DNA of 64,000 bases from Rapana venosa (Eukaryota; Mollusca; Gastropoda; Neogastropoda; Muricidae), in assembly GCA_028751875.1 (NCBI GenBank), contig CM054145.1:12815067-12879066 (forward strand). The letters are read 5' to 3'. This document shows, in pieces, positions 31,414-43,533 of this stretch. How positions within the stretch are numbered: position 1 is the stretch's first letter; each line of letters opens with the position of its first letter. Below the pieces are notes generated by a model that made no database searches, was not told the origin of the DNA, and saw nothing but the letters and a program-made list of their open reading frames with translations. Position numbers and translations under genes: made by a program.

Positions 31414-31961
31414 GAGGGATTCTCCACAGCTGAAGGGTAACGCCATGCTTCAGTGCAATTCCCTAACCCTGCACTTTTTCTTCCTCCCCAAGAATTCGCC
31501 CTCAGTCACTCTCTGTCTTTCTCTGTGTGTGTGTCTCTGCCAGTCTGTCTTTCTATCTGTCTGTCTCTGTGTCTGTTTGTCTGTCTCGCTCTCACTATCT
31601 CTCTCTCATAATGAATTTTGTTTTTACTTCCATCACATTCCTCTCGTTCGGTGTTTATACTTTTGTGTGTGCCCCTTTCCTTTTTGAAGAAAGGATTTTC
31701 GACATTAGCTTTTCTCAGACACATGCGCGAGAGGGCACGTACGCGCGCGGGCGTGCATGTGCGTGTGTGTGGCATACACAAAGAGAATCAAAATGAAATC
31801 AATTAGAATAAATCAAATTATTTTATTTCGAGGATAATGAATAAAAACTCGTGTGCCTATTAATTTACATCCAATCTCTAACTGTAATATGGATGTTATT
31901 ATGAAAACAACAACAACAACTAAACAACTAATTACAACAACAACCAACCAACCAACCAACC

Positions 31962-31963
<2 letters not shown>
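31412..31963. other. Low-complexity TCTG tract and spacer
   Basis: 31505-31610 is a TCTG/TCTC-rich tract. The rest has no coding signal. Confidence 0.5.

Positions 31964-32031
<68 letters not shown>
31964..32031. repeat. (GA)n microsatellite
   Basis: About 33 GA units adjoin an inverted SINE B. Confidence 0.95.
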
Positions 32032-32032
<1 letters not shown>

Positions 32033-32034
<2 letters not shown>

Positions 32035-32256
32035 ATTTATTTATTTATCATTTTATATCGAGGATAATGGAATAAGCACTTATGTGCTTTTTTTCATCCA
32101 GTCCCCGTGTGTATGCAGTTTTGTACAATTTTTCATCTGTTCCCACCGGTACACAATGGCCCACTCTTACGAAAAGCGGAACAGGATTTAATGTGTGCGC
32201 AAGATGTTCTGCGTGCGTTCGCACACGGGGCCTCGGTTTATATTCTCATCCGAAGG

Positions 32257-32262
<6 letters not shown>
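32033..32262 (-). mobile_element. SINE B body, minus strand
   Basis: On the minus strand: GATGAGAATATAAACCGAGG, GCAGAACATCTTGCGCACAC, CGTAAGAGTGGGCCATTGTG and ACACGGGGACTGGATGAAAA. The tRNA-like head is replaced by a (TG)n array at 32259. Confidence 0.85.
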
Positions 32263-32297
<35 letters not shown>

Positions 32298-32314
32298 GTG
32301 TGTGTGTGTGTGTA
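32259..32314. repeat. (TG)n microsatellite
   Basis: TG array with TATG interruptions at the truncated end of SINE B. Confidence 0.9.
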
Positions 32315-33220
32315 AATAGGTATGCATGTACTATTTATGTGGAAAGCATATATGGCATGGTCTGGATGTGAATGACCATCTTGCTCTTGTTGCTCAACCA
32401 CAGAGAGATGACCAATCCGTAATCTTGAAATTAACCCGATCTTGTGTTGATGTGACTGGCAGCAGGAAAACACTAACACTGCTTACCCCGGCGTGAGAAA
32501 CTCGCCTGGTTAACAGTTTTCCTAAGGCAGTGAGGTAGTTAGGCTTAGGCGGAATACCTGTCATGAAAAATCCGTGCATGATGTACAAGTAGGCTGTTCC
32601 ATTTGTAAATTCTGTTTTATTCCGACACATCAAAGTAGGTTGACGTTGTGTGTGAGGGTGTGAAGTTTCCTTGTAGTTCTTTTTTCATAATGGAAGAAAA
32701 AGAGAATATTCAAATAGTATTGGTTAGTAAAACAGAAATTGAGGATGTGGCCGATTTGTTTCTAATGGTGAGAGTTTATACGGGGAGTATGCAAATAAGG
32801 GAAGTGACTATGAATGAGGAGAGAAGTGGCTGACTGTAGGAGGGAATGTGAGAGTATGTTGAGATGAAGGGGCCAGACCTACCTGAATTTTTACCCCAAC
32901 CCCCCACCCCCCAAATTGTTTTTTTGAGAAATTGTTCTTTTTATGTCACTGCATGTAGGCCTATCACATTCAAAGTGCAAAATATTGGGGCTCAAAGTAG
33001 GTGGGAGCAAACTGCAGAACATGGATTTATAATCTAAACTTCGACTATTTTGGTTCCTTACAGTTTGTAGAAAAAACAAACCGCACCCTTCAAATCCTAC
33101 CTAAAAGGACTTTTGCCTGAGTTACTTTCCTTTTGCAAATGTCTGACCATGCTGTGGCTTTTTCTGTTCCAGTTTTGATGCAAAAGAAATACATTTCTGA
33201 AGTCTGTGGCCATGATACAC
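32315..33220. other. No recognisable feature
   Basis: About 900 bp without repeats or exons that I recognise. Confidence 0.4.
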
Positions 33221-33226
33221 ACAGCT

Positions 33227-34235
33227 ATGCCTTCAGATAAGAAGAGAAGAGGTGAAAGAGCTCGTAAGAGAAAATTCCAAGGCACTAATAACAGAAAATG
33301 ACTACGATTCGGTGGAGAAAGTTTTGTGGATAGGGGAACCGATGAATGCTCAAGTGCTGCACCCACACGAAACGAAAGAAAACTGTTGAATTTATTTACT
33401 GTATCTGATGATTCATGTGAAAGCTGTAAAGATGGTCCATGTAGTGATGATTACAGCAGGGAGACTGACTCTGAACCAAATGAGGATGGTGTTGTTAGTC
33501 AATGTTGATACTCTCAACCGCAACATTACGTCAGTTGTCTTATAGGTTCTGCCATAGTGATGTGAAACTTTATGAAGTTGAAAGGAAAGGGTTCTGTAGC
33601 AAGTTTGCTCTCATGTGCACAAATAAAAAATGTGATAAGCAAAAGCCTTTCCCCTCATGTTCAGTTATCTCAGAGGGAAAAGTGAGGTCTATTCAGTGAA
33701 CAGATGGTTATTGGAGGAGATCGTGCAGATTTGAATCAATGTGGACTGGTGTGGCTACAAATAAGCAGCGGCAGCAGGAACTGTCAGGGGCTACATACAT
33801 ACCAACATATTACCAGAGGCAGTTATGGAGGAGATCAACCAATTTTCAAAGACTTGGCAAGAATTGAATTTCTGCATAAATGCCTGAAAGGATATACCCG
33901 GAATGCCAATGGGAGCATCAACAACTTTACCTGGAAATTTTGCCCTAAAACAAAACACCATGGCAAGAGTGTTGTTAAAACTGCAGTGGCTGTAGCGGTT
34001 GCTATCTTCAATCTTCTGATCCAGACTGGGTGGTATGTGCAATATGAACATTAGTGTTGGAAATTCCTCAGCTTCATTCTTTGCTGGCAAGGATGCTTTG
34101 CGCATAGTGACAGCACAAAGATAGACCCTGCTAAATTCCAAGAAGAGAAGACTCGGGAGGCTTGGCAGAGGTGAGGAGCAGGCTGAACAAGGATTTCCCC
34201 TACCAAGCTGGTGGCCATCAGAATGTAAGGTAGGC
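33227..34235 (+). mobile_element. Mutator-like transposase relic
   Basis: From an ATG at 33227 the peptide reads MPSDKKRRGERARKRKFQGT, the basic start common in animal Mutator-like transposase ORFs. A Cys-bearing stretch at 33502-33699 (FCSKFALMCTNKKCDKQKPF) looks like a zinc ribbon. The 33704-34054 ORF ends with HKCLKGYTRNANGSINNFTW and KFCPKTKHHGK, resembling the conserved C-terminal N-N-W-CPK block. The central catalytic DDE region is missing and stops occur throughout. Internally deleted and dead. The family call rests on motif recall and should be searched. Confidence 0.5.
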
Positions 34236-34780
34236 TGACTTGGTATTTTCTGCATGCAGATTTTCCCCGAAAACGCCATGTTGTGATTTGTTTTTACGCC
34301 ATATTTTCTTTGAATTTTAAGCTAGAGCCTTCAAATTACACTTTTCCTTAGTATACGTTCCATTAAAATATGTTATTTTTCTCTCAACTAGAGGTCATCA
34401 TCTAAAAATGTAAAAAAGTAAAAGATATTGTGACCTATTGTTGTCAGAATACCCAAATATTTCGTAGTTATTTACGTAATTGTTTTCTTAAAATCTAGCA
34501 AAATGTGTGACTTGAATAGATTTTTCATTCAAAGAGTATTGATGAATCAAGATTATTACCAAATTTTATCGTAGTCCATTCCACAGTTTGTGTCAAAGTA
34601 AAAATTCTGTATCCCCCCCCCCCCCCCCCAAAAGAAAAAGAAAGAAAAAAACTATTTGGGTACATAGAAATGAAAACACAAGTCATCCACATCATCATAA
34701 GCATTTGAGAGTGCGATCATCTCTAAACAGACACAGAATGATCATCCTCCAAAATAAGAAACTACACCCGCAAAAGTACA
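34236..34780. other. AT-rich spacer with poly-C run
   Basis: Non-coding. An uninterrupted C run lies at 34613-34629. Confidence 0.4.
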
Positions 34781-34792
34781 CGTACGCACGCA

Positions 34793-34824
<32 letters not shown>

Positions 34825-34829
34825 CACAC
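34781..34829. repeat. (ACGC)n/(AC)n microsatellite
   Basis: Seven ACGC units followed by AC units. Confidence 0.9.
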
Positions 34830-35116
34830 CAGCAACAATGACAACAGACAAAATGCCTATCTGCAAACTATACAGTTTCGACAAATCGAAATCAATTTTG
34901 CTACTTTACGTGGATTTTATCAACTTTGCCAGGTTTAAGATCACTTAAAAAAAAAGTACTAAACAGCACACGGAACTTGATCACGTTGGGCCTTCTGTAA
35001 TAATATGTTTTTGGAAACTTGTCCCTGCTTTCCAGAAAATGTGGGCATTTGAAACTATTATGAAATTCGTCACCTAATTCCTTCTAGTTCATTGTCTACA
35101 CTGTCTTTCTGTTCTG

Positions 35117-35720
35117 TCAATGCCCCTGAATCTGCCTTCTTGGACTAGGCATGATGTTTAGTGTTCTGAATTCCACGAGAAGGACTCTCCAATCAACTGC
35201 AAGTATAGTCATATAATTTTGAAGACAACAATTTTCCTGTGCATAGCCGCTAATTATAATACAATATCTTTCCAGCATTCCACGTTTGCATATACTGGTC
35301 TTGCAGTCTACGCTTTCCTTCAGATTTGAACTTTTCATGGCTTACACGTGCTCCCTTCTCTGCATTCCAGAGTCTGCTCATCCCTAGCTCATTTGAATAA
35401 ATTTTGGTATACTGTAGGTATTGACAAATGCAGGTACAATTTTCTGCCAGCAGAAACATGAATTTATGCAATGTACTCATAATTTATTCATATTTTTTAT
35501 GTCAGTCATCTAATGCCAGACAGTCAGCAGTCTACATTTACATTTCAGTTCGACTGGACACTGGCCTAGTTCACCCAGAGCTTTGTAAGTCGGAGTTGAT
35601 TTTTGTAATCTTAACTTCATTTTGTAGAATTTGATTTGTAATTTGTTGGTCAAATTATTCATCTGCGGACACCATACTTCAGTACCATACAACAATATAG
35701 GTAGGCCTACTATCACATTT
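35117..35720 (-). mobile_element. LINE C-terminal fragment
   Basis: On the minus strand, ILLYGTEVWCPQMNN, KFYKMKLRLQKSTPTYKALG and ELGQCPVE (35510-35716) match the YGxEVWG ... K-STPN ... GELGRYP region of molluscan-type LINE RT C-termini. Farther on are RVSHEKFKSEGKRRLQDQYM and WRVLLVEFRTLN. Related to family K by architecture but distinct in sequence. Confidence 0.65.
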
Positions 35721-35724
35721 CTTT

Positions 35725-36340
35725 GGAGCCATGGGTCCTCTCATTCAATTGTCATATCTTATGTTAGCTTCGCTTCCTTCAATTCGCATGTAATGGGTTT
35801 GATTCACTTTCCGAGAATAGATCTGATCATCGAGGACGGCGCTTGATCGTACGCCCGCACACCTGACTGCTACCGGCAGTCCACAGAAACCAACAAACAT
35901 AAACAGCCCTCCCTCGTGTAGGTCTGGCCCCTAAACAGGGGACACAACTGCACAGCTCACGTTAACTAGCGAACGTGGACTTGATTTGAATAGAAACTTA
36001 GAAACCAGTGGACCAAGCTGACTGAACACAGAGTGACGTGGAGACCTTGTCATGGACTCTTTATCATGTATCACTATAATTATAAAATACAAAATGCATT
36101 TGATGTTTACCCTGCTCCCCCTCCCCCTGCTTTCCCTCATTTGCAATGGGCGAAAGTGTCTGAAATAACTCTGAATCTTACTCTATCAACCTTGACAGGG
36201 AATCCATGTCGTGACGATCATTTGGGCTGTACTAATCATACATTTTTATTCCTTAAAATGTGCGTTTTGTGCACAGGCCTCTTCCCACTGTTCTCTCGTT
36301 AATCGGCTTAAAAAGTTTATTTCCGTAAAATAGTGTGTGT
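35725..36340. other. No recognisable feature
   Basis: Non-coding spacer. Confidence 0.4.
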
Positions 36341-36765
36341 GTGTGTGTTTTGTGTGTGTGTGTGTGTGTGGGGGGGGGGGTCTTCTTTAATTTGACGTCT
36401 TTTCACATTAAGTGATATTAGACAAAAGTGTGTTGTTATTGTTGTCTTCGATTTTACGTCTGTTCACTCTCAGTGATATTAGACGCGAGTGTGTGTGTGT
36501 GTGAGTGTAAGTGCGGGCGCGCGCGTGTGTGTGCACGTGTGCTTATGCCTGTGTGTGTGCACGTGTGTTTATGCCTGTGTGTGATTGTGTGTGCGTGTTT
36601 ATGCGAATGTGTTTATATGTGTGCCTGAGGTATGTGAGTATGTGTGTTTATTTTTGTGTATATGCATGTGGGTGTGAGTGAGGTATGTGAGTGTGTGTGT
36701 GAGTCTGCATGTGTGTGTGCGCGCGCATGTGTGTGTGTGCCAGCGCGTGTGTGTGCATAGGCACT
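36341..36765. repeat. TG-rich low-complexity tract
   Basis: Imperfect TG, TGCG and TGTTTATG-type units over about 420 bp, with G runs at 36371-36380. Confidence 0.85.
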
Positions 36766-37240
36766 GTATACCCTACAACAGCTAGGAATCTGTAGGCTTA
36801 CATAGTTGTAATGTTTAAAAAAAATATAACATCAAACATGTCAAAACTTCAAATAGAATCAAATTTAACTTTACCAGGAACAACAAAAATTGTTTATAAA
36901 AACCGACCGTCTGGACTCTTACTCAAGCCTTTCACTATTTCTGACATTTTAAGATTATCAAACAAAATGTCTATGTGGGATAAACTAGCAGAGTCAGTGT
37001 TAGACAACCAAGCTGGCAAATAAGGCTTCAACTGACCGCAATAAAAAGTAACATGCTGTGACGCAATCTGTCACCACAAATGCATGACACATTTCGACTG
37101 AATTTCGTTTTGACGAGAGCATGGAGCCTTAGTCTGTATATCAGACTTGTCAACAGTCTATGACACAAATTGTTCTGAACAGAGAAATCTTCGTATTTAG
37201 ACTTCATCGATTTACGTCTAGCTTATCCTTTTGAATGATA
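36766..37240. other. Spacer with an unassigned ORF
   Basis: The 70-codon ORF at 36811-37023 (starts MFKKNITSNMSKLQIES) is AT-rich, has no recognised motif and no splice context. I do not call it a gene. Confidence 0.25.
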
Positions 37241-38020
37241 AGTTTCATGATATAGAGTGCCAAACTGATCTCAGCAAGTCTTCCTTAGAAGACAGCATCC
37301 CTCTTGTAAAGACAGCAGAATTTGCACTTTGATGGAACTTGTACTGTTCATTGCACCCCTTTTAGCTGTACGATCTGCCCATCCGTTTCCCCAAAGACTA
37401 CAATGGGATGGAATCCAGTAAAATTGTATAGAGGTACCACGTGTGGACAAAAAATGAATTAGATGAACAATGTTAGTCACAACATCACCTCTTATATAAG
37501 TACTAAAGGATTGTAAAGACTGGAGAACAGACTTGGAATCAACACAGAGAGTAATACTTGTAAACACGTGAAAGGAAAATTAAGCAGGAAGTTTAAAGTC
37601 ATTACAGTTGCAACAAGCTACGCTGAAAAAATAGAAAAGTCTTTTCCAATGTAATAAGACCTTTCAATTTTCAGAGCCGGAATTACAAATCCAGCACCTG
37701 CAACATTACTATCAAGTACAGAGCCGTCTGTGTAGATTTTCAAATGATTATTATAATGTTCATGTAGATGAGAACTAACAAAGGCCGACACGACAGGCCC
37801 ATCATCCTTTTTAAGGTCAGCATAGTCTATGTCAAATTTGGCAATGTTAAGCTCCCATGGAGGAATAACGCTGAACGACAATCGAGGAACAACACTTTCT
37901 AGATTCACACCTATTTCAAACAGGTCAGATGTGAAGCTCCCTATCGGTGTTAAAGAACTTATTTTCTTAGCTCTTTTGGGATAATGAGATTCAGCCTTTA
38001 AATCAAGTTCCGGCATACTC
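37241..38020 (-). mobile_element. I-clade LINE fragment with RNase H domain
   Basis: On the minus strand: PPWELNIAKFDIDY, then KIYTDGSVLDSNVAGAGFVI (RNase H first Asp) and FSIFSAE. After a frame break come ITLCVDSKSVLQSLQ (second Asp), TRGTSIQFYWIPSHCSLWGN and ADRTAK (His/Asp motif). An RNase H after RT is typical of I-group LINEs. RT is absent here. The right edge is a (TG)n array. Confidence 0.8.
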
Positions 38021-38022
38021 GA

Positions 38023-38023
<1 letters not shown>

Positions 38024-38056
<33 letters not shown>

Positions 38057-38060
38057 CGCG
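38024..38060. repeat. (TG)n then (CG)n
   Basis: About 15 TG units plus a CGCGCGC run. Confidence 0.9.
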
Positions 38061-38421
38061 CGCGCAGGCGCGATACTGCAGTTAGTCTATCTTGCTTGTT
38101 TCCCTACTACTGCGGTTTCCCAACTCATTTTGAAGGTAACATTCAGGTCATGGCGGTGATCGTTTCATCATAGGCCCCGGCCTTGCCAGTCTGCTTCCGT
38201 CCTTAGCTCGTCCTCCTTCCTTCTTCGCTCTCTCTCTCCTGCTTCTCTCCCTCCCCCCCCCTCTCTCTCTCTCTCCTCTTCCCTCCCACTCCACTCCCCT
38301 TCTCTCTGCACTGCCTGCCACTTTCACTCATTCTTTGCCATCTCTCTTGTTCTGTAACTCGCTCACCTTTTCTTGTCTCTTTCTATTTCTATCGAAAGAC
38401 TCGTTTGGCCTCAGCTTACCT

Positions 38422-38424
<3 letters not shown>
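38061..38424. other. Pyrimidine-rich DNA, no gene
   Basis: CT- and C-rich from 38210 to 38345, with no coding support. Confidence 0.4.
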
Positions 38425-38478
<54 letters not shown>

Positions 38479-38497
38479 ATTTGTGAGTGTGTGTATC

Positions 38498-38543
<46 letters not shown>

Positions 38544-38637
38544 TTGCGCGTCTGTATTCATGCATGTATATCCGTGCGTTCGCGTGCGCGTAAGCTTATT
38601 TCTAAAATTTGGTATGCATACATGTATATTCGGCCCT

Positions 38638-38716
<79 letters not shown>

Positions 38717-38800
38717 ATATCCTTACACACCCACACACCATGTAAGAGCAGAGGAAGAGGGAATTGGAACTCGTGCAGCTGGAAAAAAAATGAAGAACGG

Positions 38801-38831
<31 letters not shown>

Positions 38832-38850
38832 GGGAGAGGGGGTGGGGGTG
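38425..38850. repeat. Compound microsatellite (CT)n-(TG)n-(CA)n-(CT)n-(GA)n
   Basis: Five arrays within 420 bp: CT 38425-38475, TG/CG 38500-38542, CA 38640-38672, CT 38676-38714, GA 38799-38840. The complementary pairs (CT with GA, TG with CA) could form alternative hairpins. Confidence 0.9.
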
Positions 38851-39159
38851 GGCACAGTCTGCGCGTGGGGGGATGCCGCACTCTGCACGTGAGATCCAGA
38901 AACAGGAAAGTCTGGCACGTGCATATCGTGCTCAGCCTTGCATGCAGGGCCCAGGTATTGAACAGTGCAGTCTGCCCCTTGTAGTGTAGAGAGAGGAAGG
39001 TGCAGAGAGAAACAGACAGGAGGGCTACAGGTGTGTGTGTGCGCGCGTGTGTGTGTGCTGTACAACACTCACCTTCCACATCTCAGCCTAACTTTATTCC
39101 TTCGGCTTCGTCTGGAAAAAGAAAGCGTCGTCATAGACGTATCTGATGTTTTTGTGTGT
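38851..39159. other. No recognisable feature
   Basis: G-rich then mixed DNA with short TG/GCGC runs. No exon signal. Confidence 0.4.
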
Positions 39160-39370
39160 GAAACAGTTTCGTGTTGCTGCAAAAGGTGTGTAGAGTTTTC
39201 ATTGAAACACTTTCGTGTTGCTGCAAAAGGTGTGTAGATTTTTCATTGAAACAGTTTCGTGTCGCTACAAAAGGTGTGTAGATTTTTCATTGACACAGTT
39301 TCGTGTTGTTACGATAGGTGTGTAGACTTCAGTTAGAACTGTTATGTTACAATAAAAAGGTGTGCTGGCA
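39160..39370. repeat. 44-bp minisatellite
   Basis: Exactly 44-bp steps (units start at 39160, 39204, 39248, 39292) with the core CAGTTTCGTGTTGCTGCAAA and GGTGTGTAGATTTTTCATTG. A fifth unit at 39336 is degenerate. Confidence 0.9.
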
Positions 39371-39408
39371 GCTCTATTGTTTATAGAGTATATGTTTACT
39401 ATAGGCCC

Positions 39409-39433
39409 TGCTATCTATCTATCTAGCTATCTA

Positions 39434-39496
<63 letters not shown>

Positions 39497-39497
39497 A
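39409..39497. repeat. (CTAT)n tetranucleotide microsatellite
   Basis: About 20 CTAT (GATA-type) units. Confidence 0.95.
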
Positions 39498-39559
39498 TGT
39501 GTGTGTGCATACATGTGAATCACTTAAAACTATTGTTACTGGTTGCATGAGTAAGAATA

Positions 39560-39672
39560 GGTTGAGTGCAAGCGCTTTGATTTGTTCTTACAAGATATAG
39601 CGCTATATAAAATCCATTTACTACTAACTACTACTACTACTACTAACTACTACTACTACTACTACTACTATT
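39560..39672 (+). mobile_element. LINE 3' tail with (CTA)n end
   Basis: GAGTGCAAGCGCTTTGATTTG and AAGATATAGCGCTATATAAA match the tails at 6570 and 53440 in the opposite orientation. The terminal repeat here is CTA rather than ATT. Confidence 0.7.
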
Positions 39673-41160
39673 GTATCCTGCTTGTTTGGCCTCTTCATGG
39701 AATTGTGACAGTGATGGAGGCTGGGTTTGTTCCATCTCTCCTCTTTCCTTTGGGGATCGTAGTTTCAGGGATGTAAACTCTGCCACATACCCAGCACCTT
39801 CTGTTAGAGACAGGTAGTCAGTAGTGATCGATACCGAGTGTAGTGGTGTGCATTGACTGGAGGACAGTGTTCTTTCTTTATTGATTAGTTAGAAACGATT
39901 GTTTTACAGTTCTATGGAGAATCGGATAACTGCTGGTGAAGTGGTGTTGTGGATTGGTTTTATGCATATTATATTATAGATAGCTAGAGACAGATCACGT
40001 GATTGCACTGGAAACAACTGCTTTTCCAGAATCATCTACGACTATTGCTTTTTAATTTTTTTTTTTATATCAGATATCATTGTCTCTGTCATCACTTATC
40101 AAGCATTGAAACAGATTTATCTGGGTACCCGTTAAACGGAGGAAAAATAACAAAACTTCAAAAAAATGACCAAAAGACATGTGTATGCCGTTATGACTTA
40201 ACCAATTCATCATCAAACAGTACTTGACAGAGAAACTCATAATTTGCTGAACGTCGATTTATGATCATACACTACTCATAATCACAGTGGAACACCCCTA
40301 TCATTACCCATACCGCTGAAGATAGTGCTCGTGTCTGTGTGGTGAGCTGCTTTCTCCTACAGCACCTTGATAGACCTTGGCAGCCAACAACACTGATGAC
40401 TATTAGGACACCTAGCTGTGGAGGCACATCCCCTCAAACCCTCTACTTCCGCTCATGTGGATCCCTTCTGCTGGGAGGGCTGTGGTGTGCAGTTCGGAAC
40501 GGAATGACACTAACTGCGGTTTTATTGTGGAAATACTATTGTTGAGTGTAGGCTTTTACCATTTGTTTGTCAGATCTTACTAAGGTAGCACTTGCTGTGC
40601 TTAAGACTGAGAATTCTAACATAGACACAGGAATTGTCAGGGTAAAATGAGAACATGAAGTAATTGTGGAAAGGTCTGATGGTGTCTAAAAGATTAGTAA
40701 ACATCAATATCCAGTGTGTGTTCTGAAGTTGGGTTTGTGTTTTTGGGTTTTGTGTTGTTGCTTTTATTGTAGTCGGTGTTTATAGATAACGACAGGCAGT
40801 AAACATCGCCACTCTTCAATGGAAAGCACATAGGCCAGCAGAAGTGTCATTATCGGCCTGAAAGAATAGATAACACTAGCGACAGTTTAAAAGGACGAAC
40901 AAAAAGAAAGAGTAAAACACAAAAGGAAGGAAGAAAAAGGACTAACAATAAAAATAACAAAAAATAGCACCAAAGATACTACGCATATAGCACTAAAAAA
41001 AACACCTCAGTATTCAAACAGAGTAAAATGGTCTTCAATCAAAATCAAGATTGCGAAGTAAGAATCCAACAATCTCTTGTGTGTACCAGCGATGCAATGG
41101 GCACTGTATGACCTCATTTCATACACATCGCCTAAAACTTCACATCTGCAGCTCCGCCAT
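39673..41160. other. No recognisable feature; probable upstream region of the GTPase exon
   Basis: About 1.5 kb with no repeats that I recognise. It precedes the GTPase exon and may hold its promoter, but I see no specific element. Confidence 0.3.
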
Positions 41161-41407
41161 GCCAAAGAATTGAAAATCTTGCGCGTGCAGCAGTAGCAAC
41201 AGCAGCAGAACCACCACTACCATCACCACCATCACCACCACCAGCACCAAGAACAACAGCAGCAACAGCAGCAGCATTTGATATAAACGGAAGCTGCTAT
41301 CTCTTCAGCAACGTTGCCAGGAGCGGAGTGTGCGGGAAGTGCAGGAGTGCCCAGTGGCCAGTGGCCAGTGGCCCACAGAGGGAGGACGGCCAGCCTGCGC
41401 CTGCACG
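41161..41407 (+). promoter_or_regulatory. Putative 5' UTR / GC-richer leader of the GTPase exon
   Basis: CAG/CAC-rich DNA (41185-41275) is followed by a GC-rich stretch up to the ATG at 41408. GC content rises sharply compared with the surroundings, as is common near first exons. No TATA box or start site can be assigned. Confidence 0.3.
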
Positions 41408-41564
41408 ATGAGCTCTCTGGCCGTGAACACCCCCGGGGCAGGGGGGGAGGGGCAGACGGTCTCGGGGTCCGGGTCCACGCTGAAGCCCTACCTGCGCAGA
41501 AAGAAGTCCTCCCTGGGGGAGACCAAGGTGGCTGTGCTGGGCATGAGCGGTGTGGGCAAGAGTG
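41408..41564 (+). CDS. First coding exon of a Ras-like small GTPase (RERG/RASL type)
   Basis: Fifty-two codons start at ATG 41408. After a Gly/Ser-rich N-terminus of about 25 residues comes LKPYLRRKKSSLGETKVAVL and then GMSGVGKS, the G1/P-loop (GxxxxGKS). The exon ends one base after the Ser codon at a consensus GTGAGT donor, so the next codon starts with G. RERG and RASL proteins continue GKSA at this point with the same architecture. They are membrane-less Ras relatives that lack the usual CAAX box. No preceding acceptor is needed because the ATG lies in the exon. Later exons were not found. Which subfamily it belongs to is an inference. Confidence 0.75.
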
Positions 41565-41594
41565 GTGAGTCTGGGTCCCGTCTTTTGTAGTCGC

Positions 41595-41900
41595 TTGGCT
41601 TCTTCCTCTTCTTCCTCTTCTTCTTCTGCTTCTTCCTCTTCTTCGTCGTCTTCTTCTTCTGCTTCTTCTGCTTCTGCTTCTGCTTCTTCTCCTTCTGCAT
41701 ATTGCTGGTGTTGATGATGTTTTCGTGTTGTTGCTGCTATCAATCACTGTTATCACCATCACTGTCATCATCATCACTGTCATCATCATCACTGTCATAA
41801 CCATCACTGTCATCGTCATCACTGTCATCATCATCATCACTGTCATCATCATCACTGTCATCATCATCACTGTCATCATCATCTTCAACAACAGCAGCAG
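41595..41900. repeat. (CTT)n tract and 15-bp ATC minisatellite in the GTPase intron
   Basis: 41595-41695 is CTTCTT/CTGCTT. 41745-41885 repeats CATCATCATCACTGT about nine times. Long Asp/Ser or Glu ORFs through here are artefacts. Confidence 0.9.
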
Positions 41901-41931
41901 CAGCAGTGTTCATGCATGTATACATGCATAC

Positions 41932-42070
41932 AGTGGATCGGTGGTCTAGAGGTAACGCGCCTGTCTAGAAAGCGAAAAGTCCGGGTCTGAAGTGTGCGGC
42001 GGTTCGTACCCCGTTTGGACCGGAAATTTTTCCCCCATCCATTAGACCATGAGTGGTGGTCTGGGCGCTA

Positions 42071-42101
<31 letters not shown>

Positions 42102-42428
42102 CGTGTGTTACACGTAATTATTTAGCGCACGTAAAAAAACCCACGGCAACAAGAGAGTTGTCCCTGGCAAAATTCTTAGAAAAAAGCCACTCTGATAGGG
42201 AAACAAATACAGCTGCAGAAAAAAAGAAAAAAAAAAGGGTGAAAGGGTGGCGCAGCGCTAAGTGGCGACGCATTCTCCCGCTCTCCCCGGGGAGAGCAGC
42301 CCGAATTTCACGGAGAGAAATCTGCCGTGACTTAAAGTGGTATGAAATAAAATCTGAGCGCTTTGATTTGTTGCTTTACAAGATTCAGCGCTATATAAAT
42401 TCCATACATTATTATTATTATTATTATA
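41932..42428 (+). mobile_element. SINE C, full length with L2-type tail
   Basis: Head GGATCGGTGGTCTAGAGGTA and body GAGACGATAAACCGAGGTCC, CAACAAGAGAGTTGTCCCTG, GGGGAGAGCAGCCCGAATTT. It ends at 42355-42428 with GCGCTTTGATTTGTTGCTTT, CAGCGCTATATAAATTCC and (ATT)n. It is nearly 500 bp. The tail equals that of the L2-like LINE. Confidence 0.9.
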
Positions 42429-42459
42429 CATAATTGCTCAGTTCGTCGTGAACGTCTGG

Positions 42460-42463
42460 TGTG

Positions 42464-42495
<32 letters not shown>

Positions 42496-42720
42496 TGTGA
42501 GTGTGTGTGTGAGTGAGTGAATGTGTGTGTGTGTGTGAGTTTGAGTGTTAGTGTGAGTGAGTGAATGTGAGTGTGTGTATGAGTGAGTGAATGTGAGTGT
42601 GTGTATGAGTGAGTGAATGTGTGTGTGTGTGCGCGCGCGCGCATGTATGCGCGCATGTGTGCATGCGTGCGTGCACGCACACGTGTGTATACGTACATGT
42701 GTGTATAATATGTACACGTG
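42460..42720. repeat. TG/GTGA/CG low-complexity tract
   Basis: TG units, GTGAGTGA units and a GCGCGC block over 260 bp. Confidence 0.85.

Positions 42721-43533
<813 letters not shown>

Noticed and set aside
36811..37023. 70-codon plus-strand ORF in AT-rich DNA
   Set aside because: No domain or transcript signal recognised. Left unassigned.
41232..41891. Long minus-strand ORFs opposite the GTPase exon
   Set aside because: They are Met/Thr/Val, Arg/Ser and Glu/Glu translations of CTT and ATC repeats plus the antisense of the GTPase exon, which has the better evidence.
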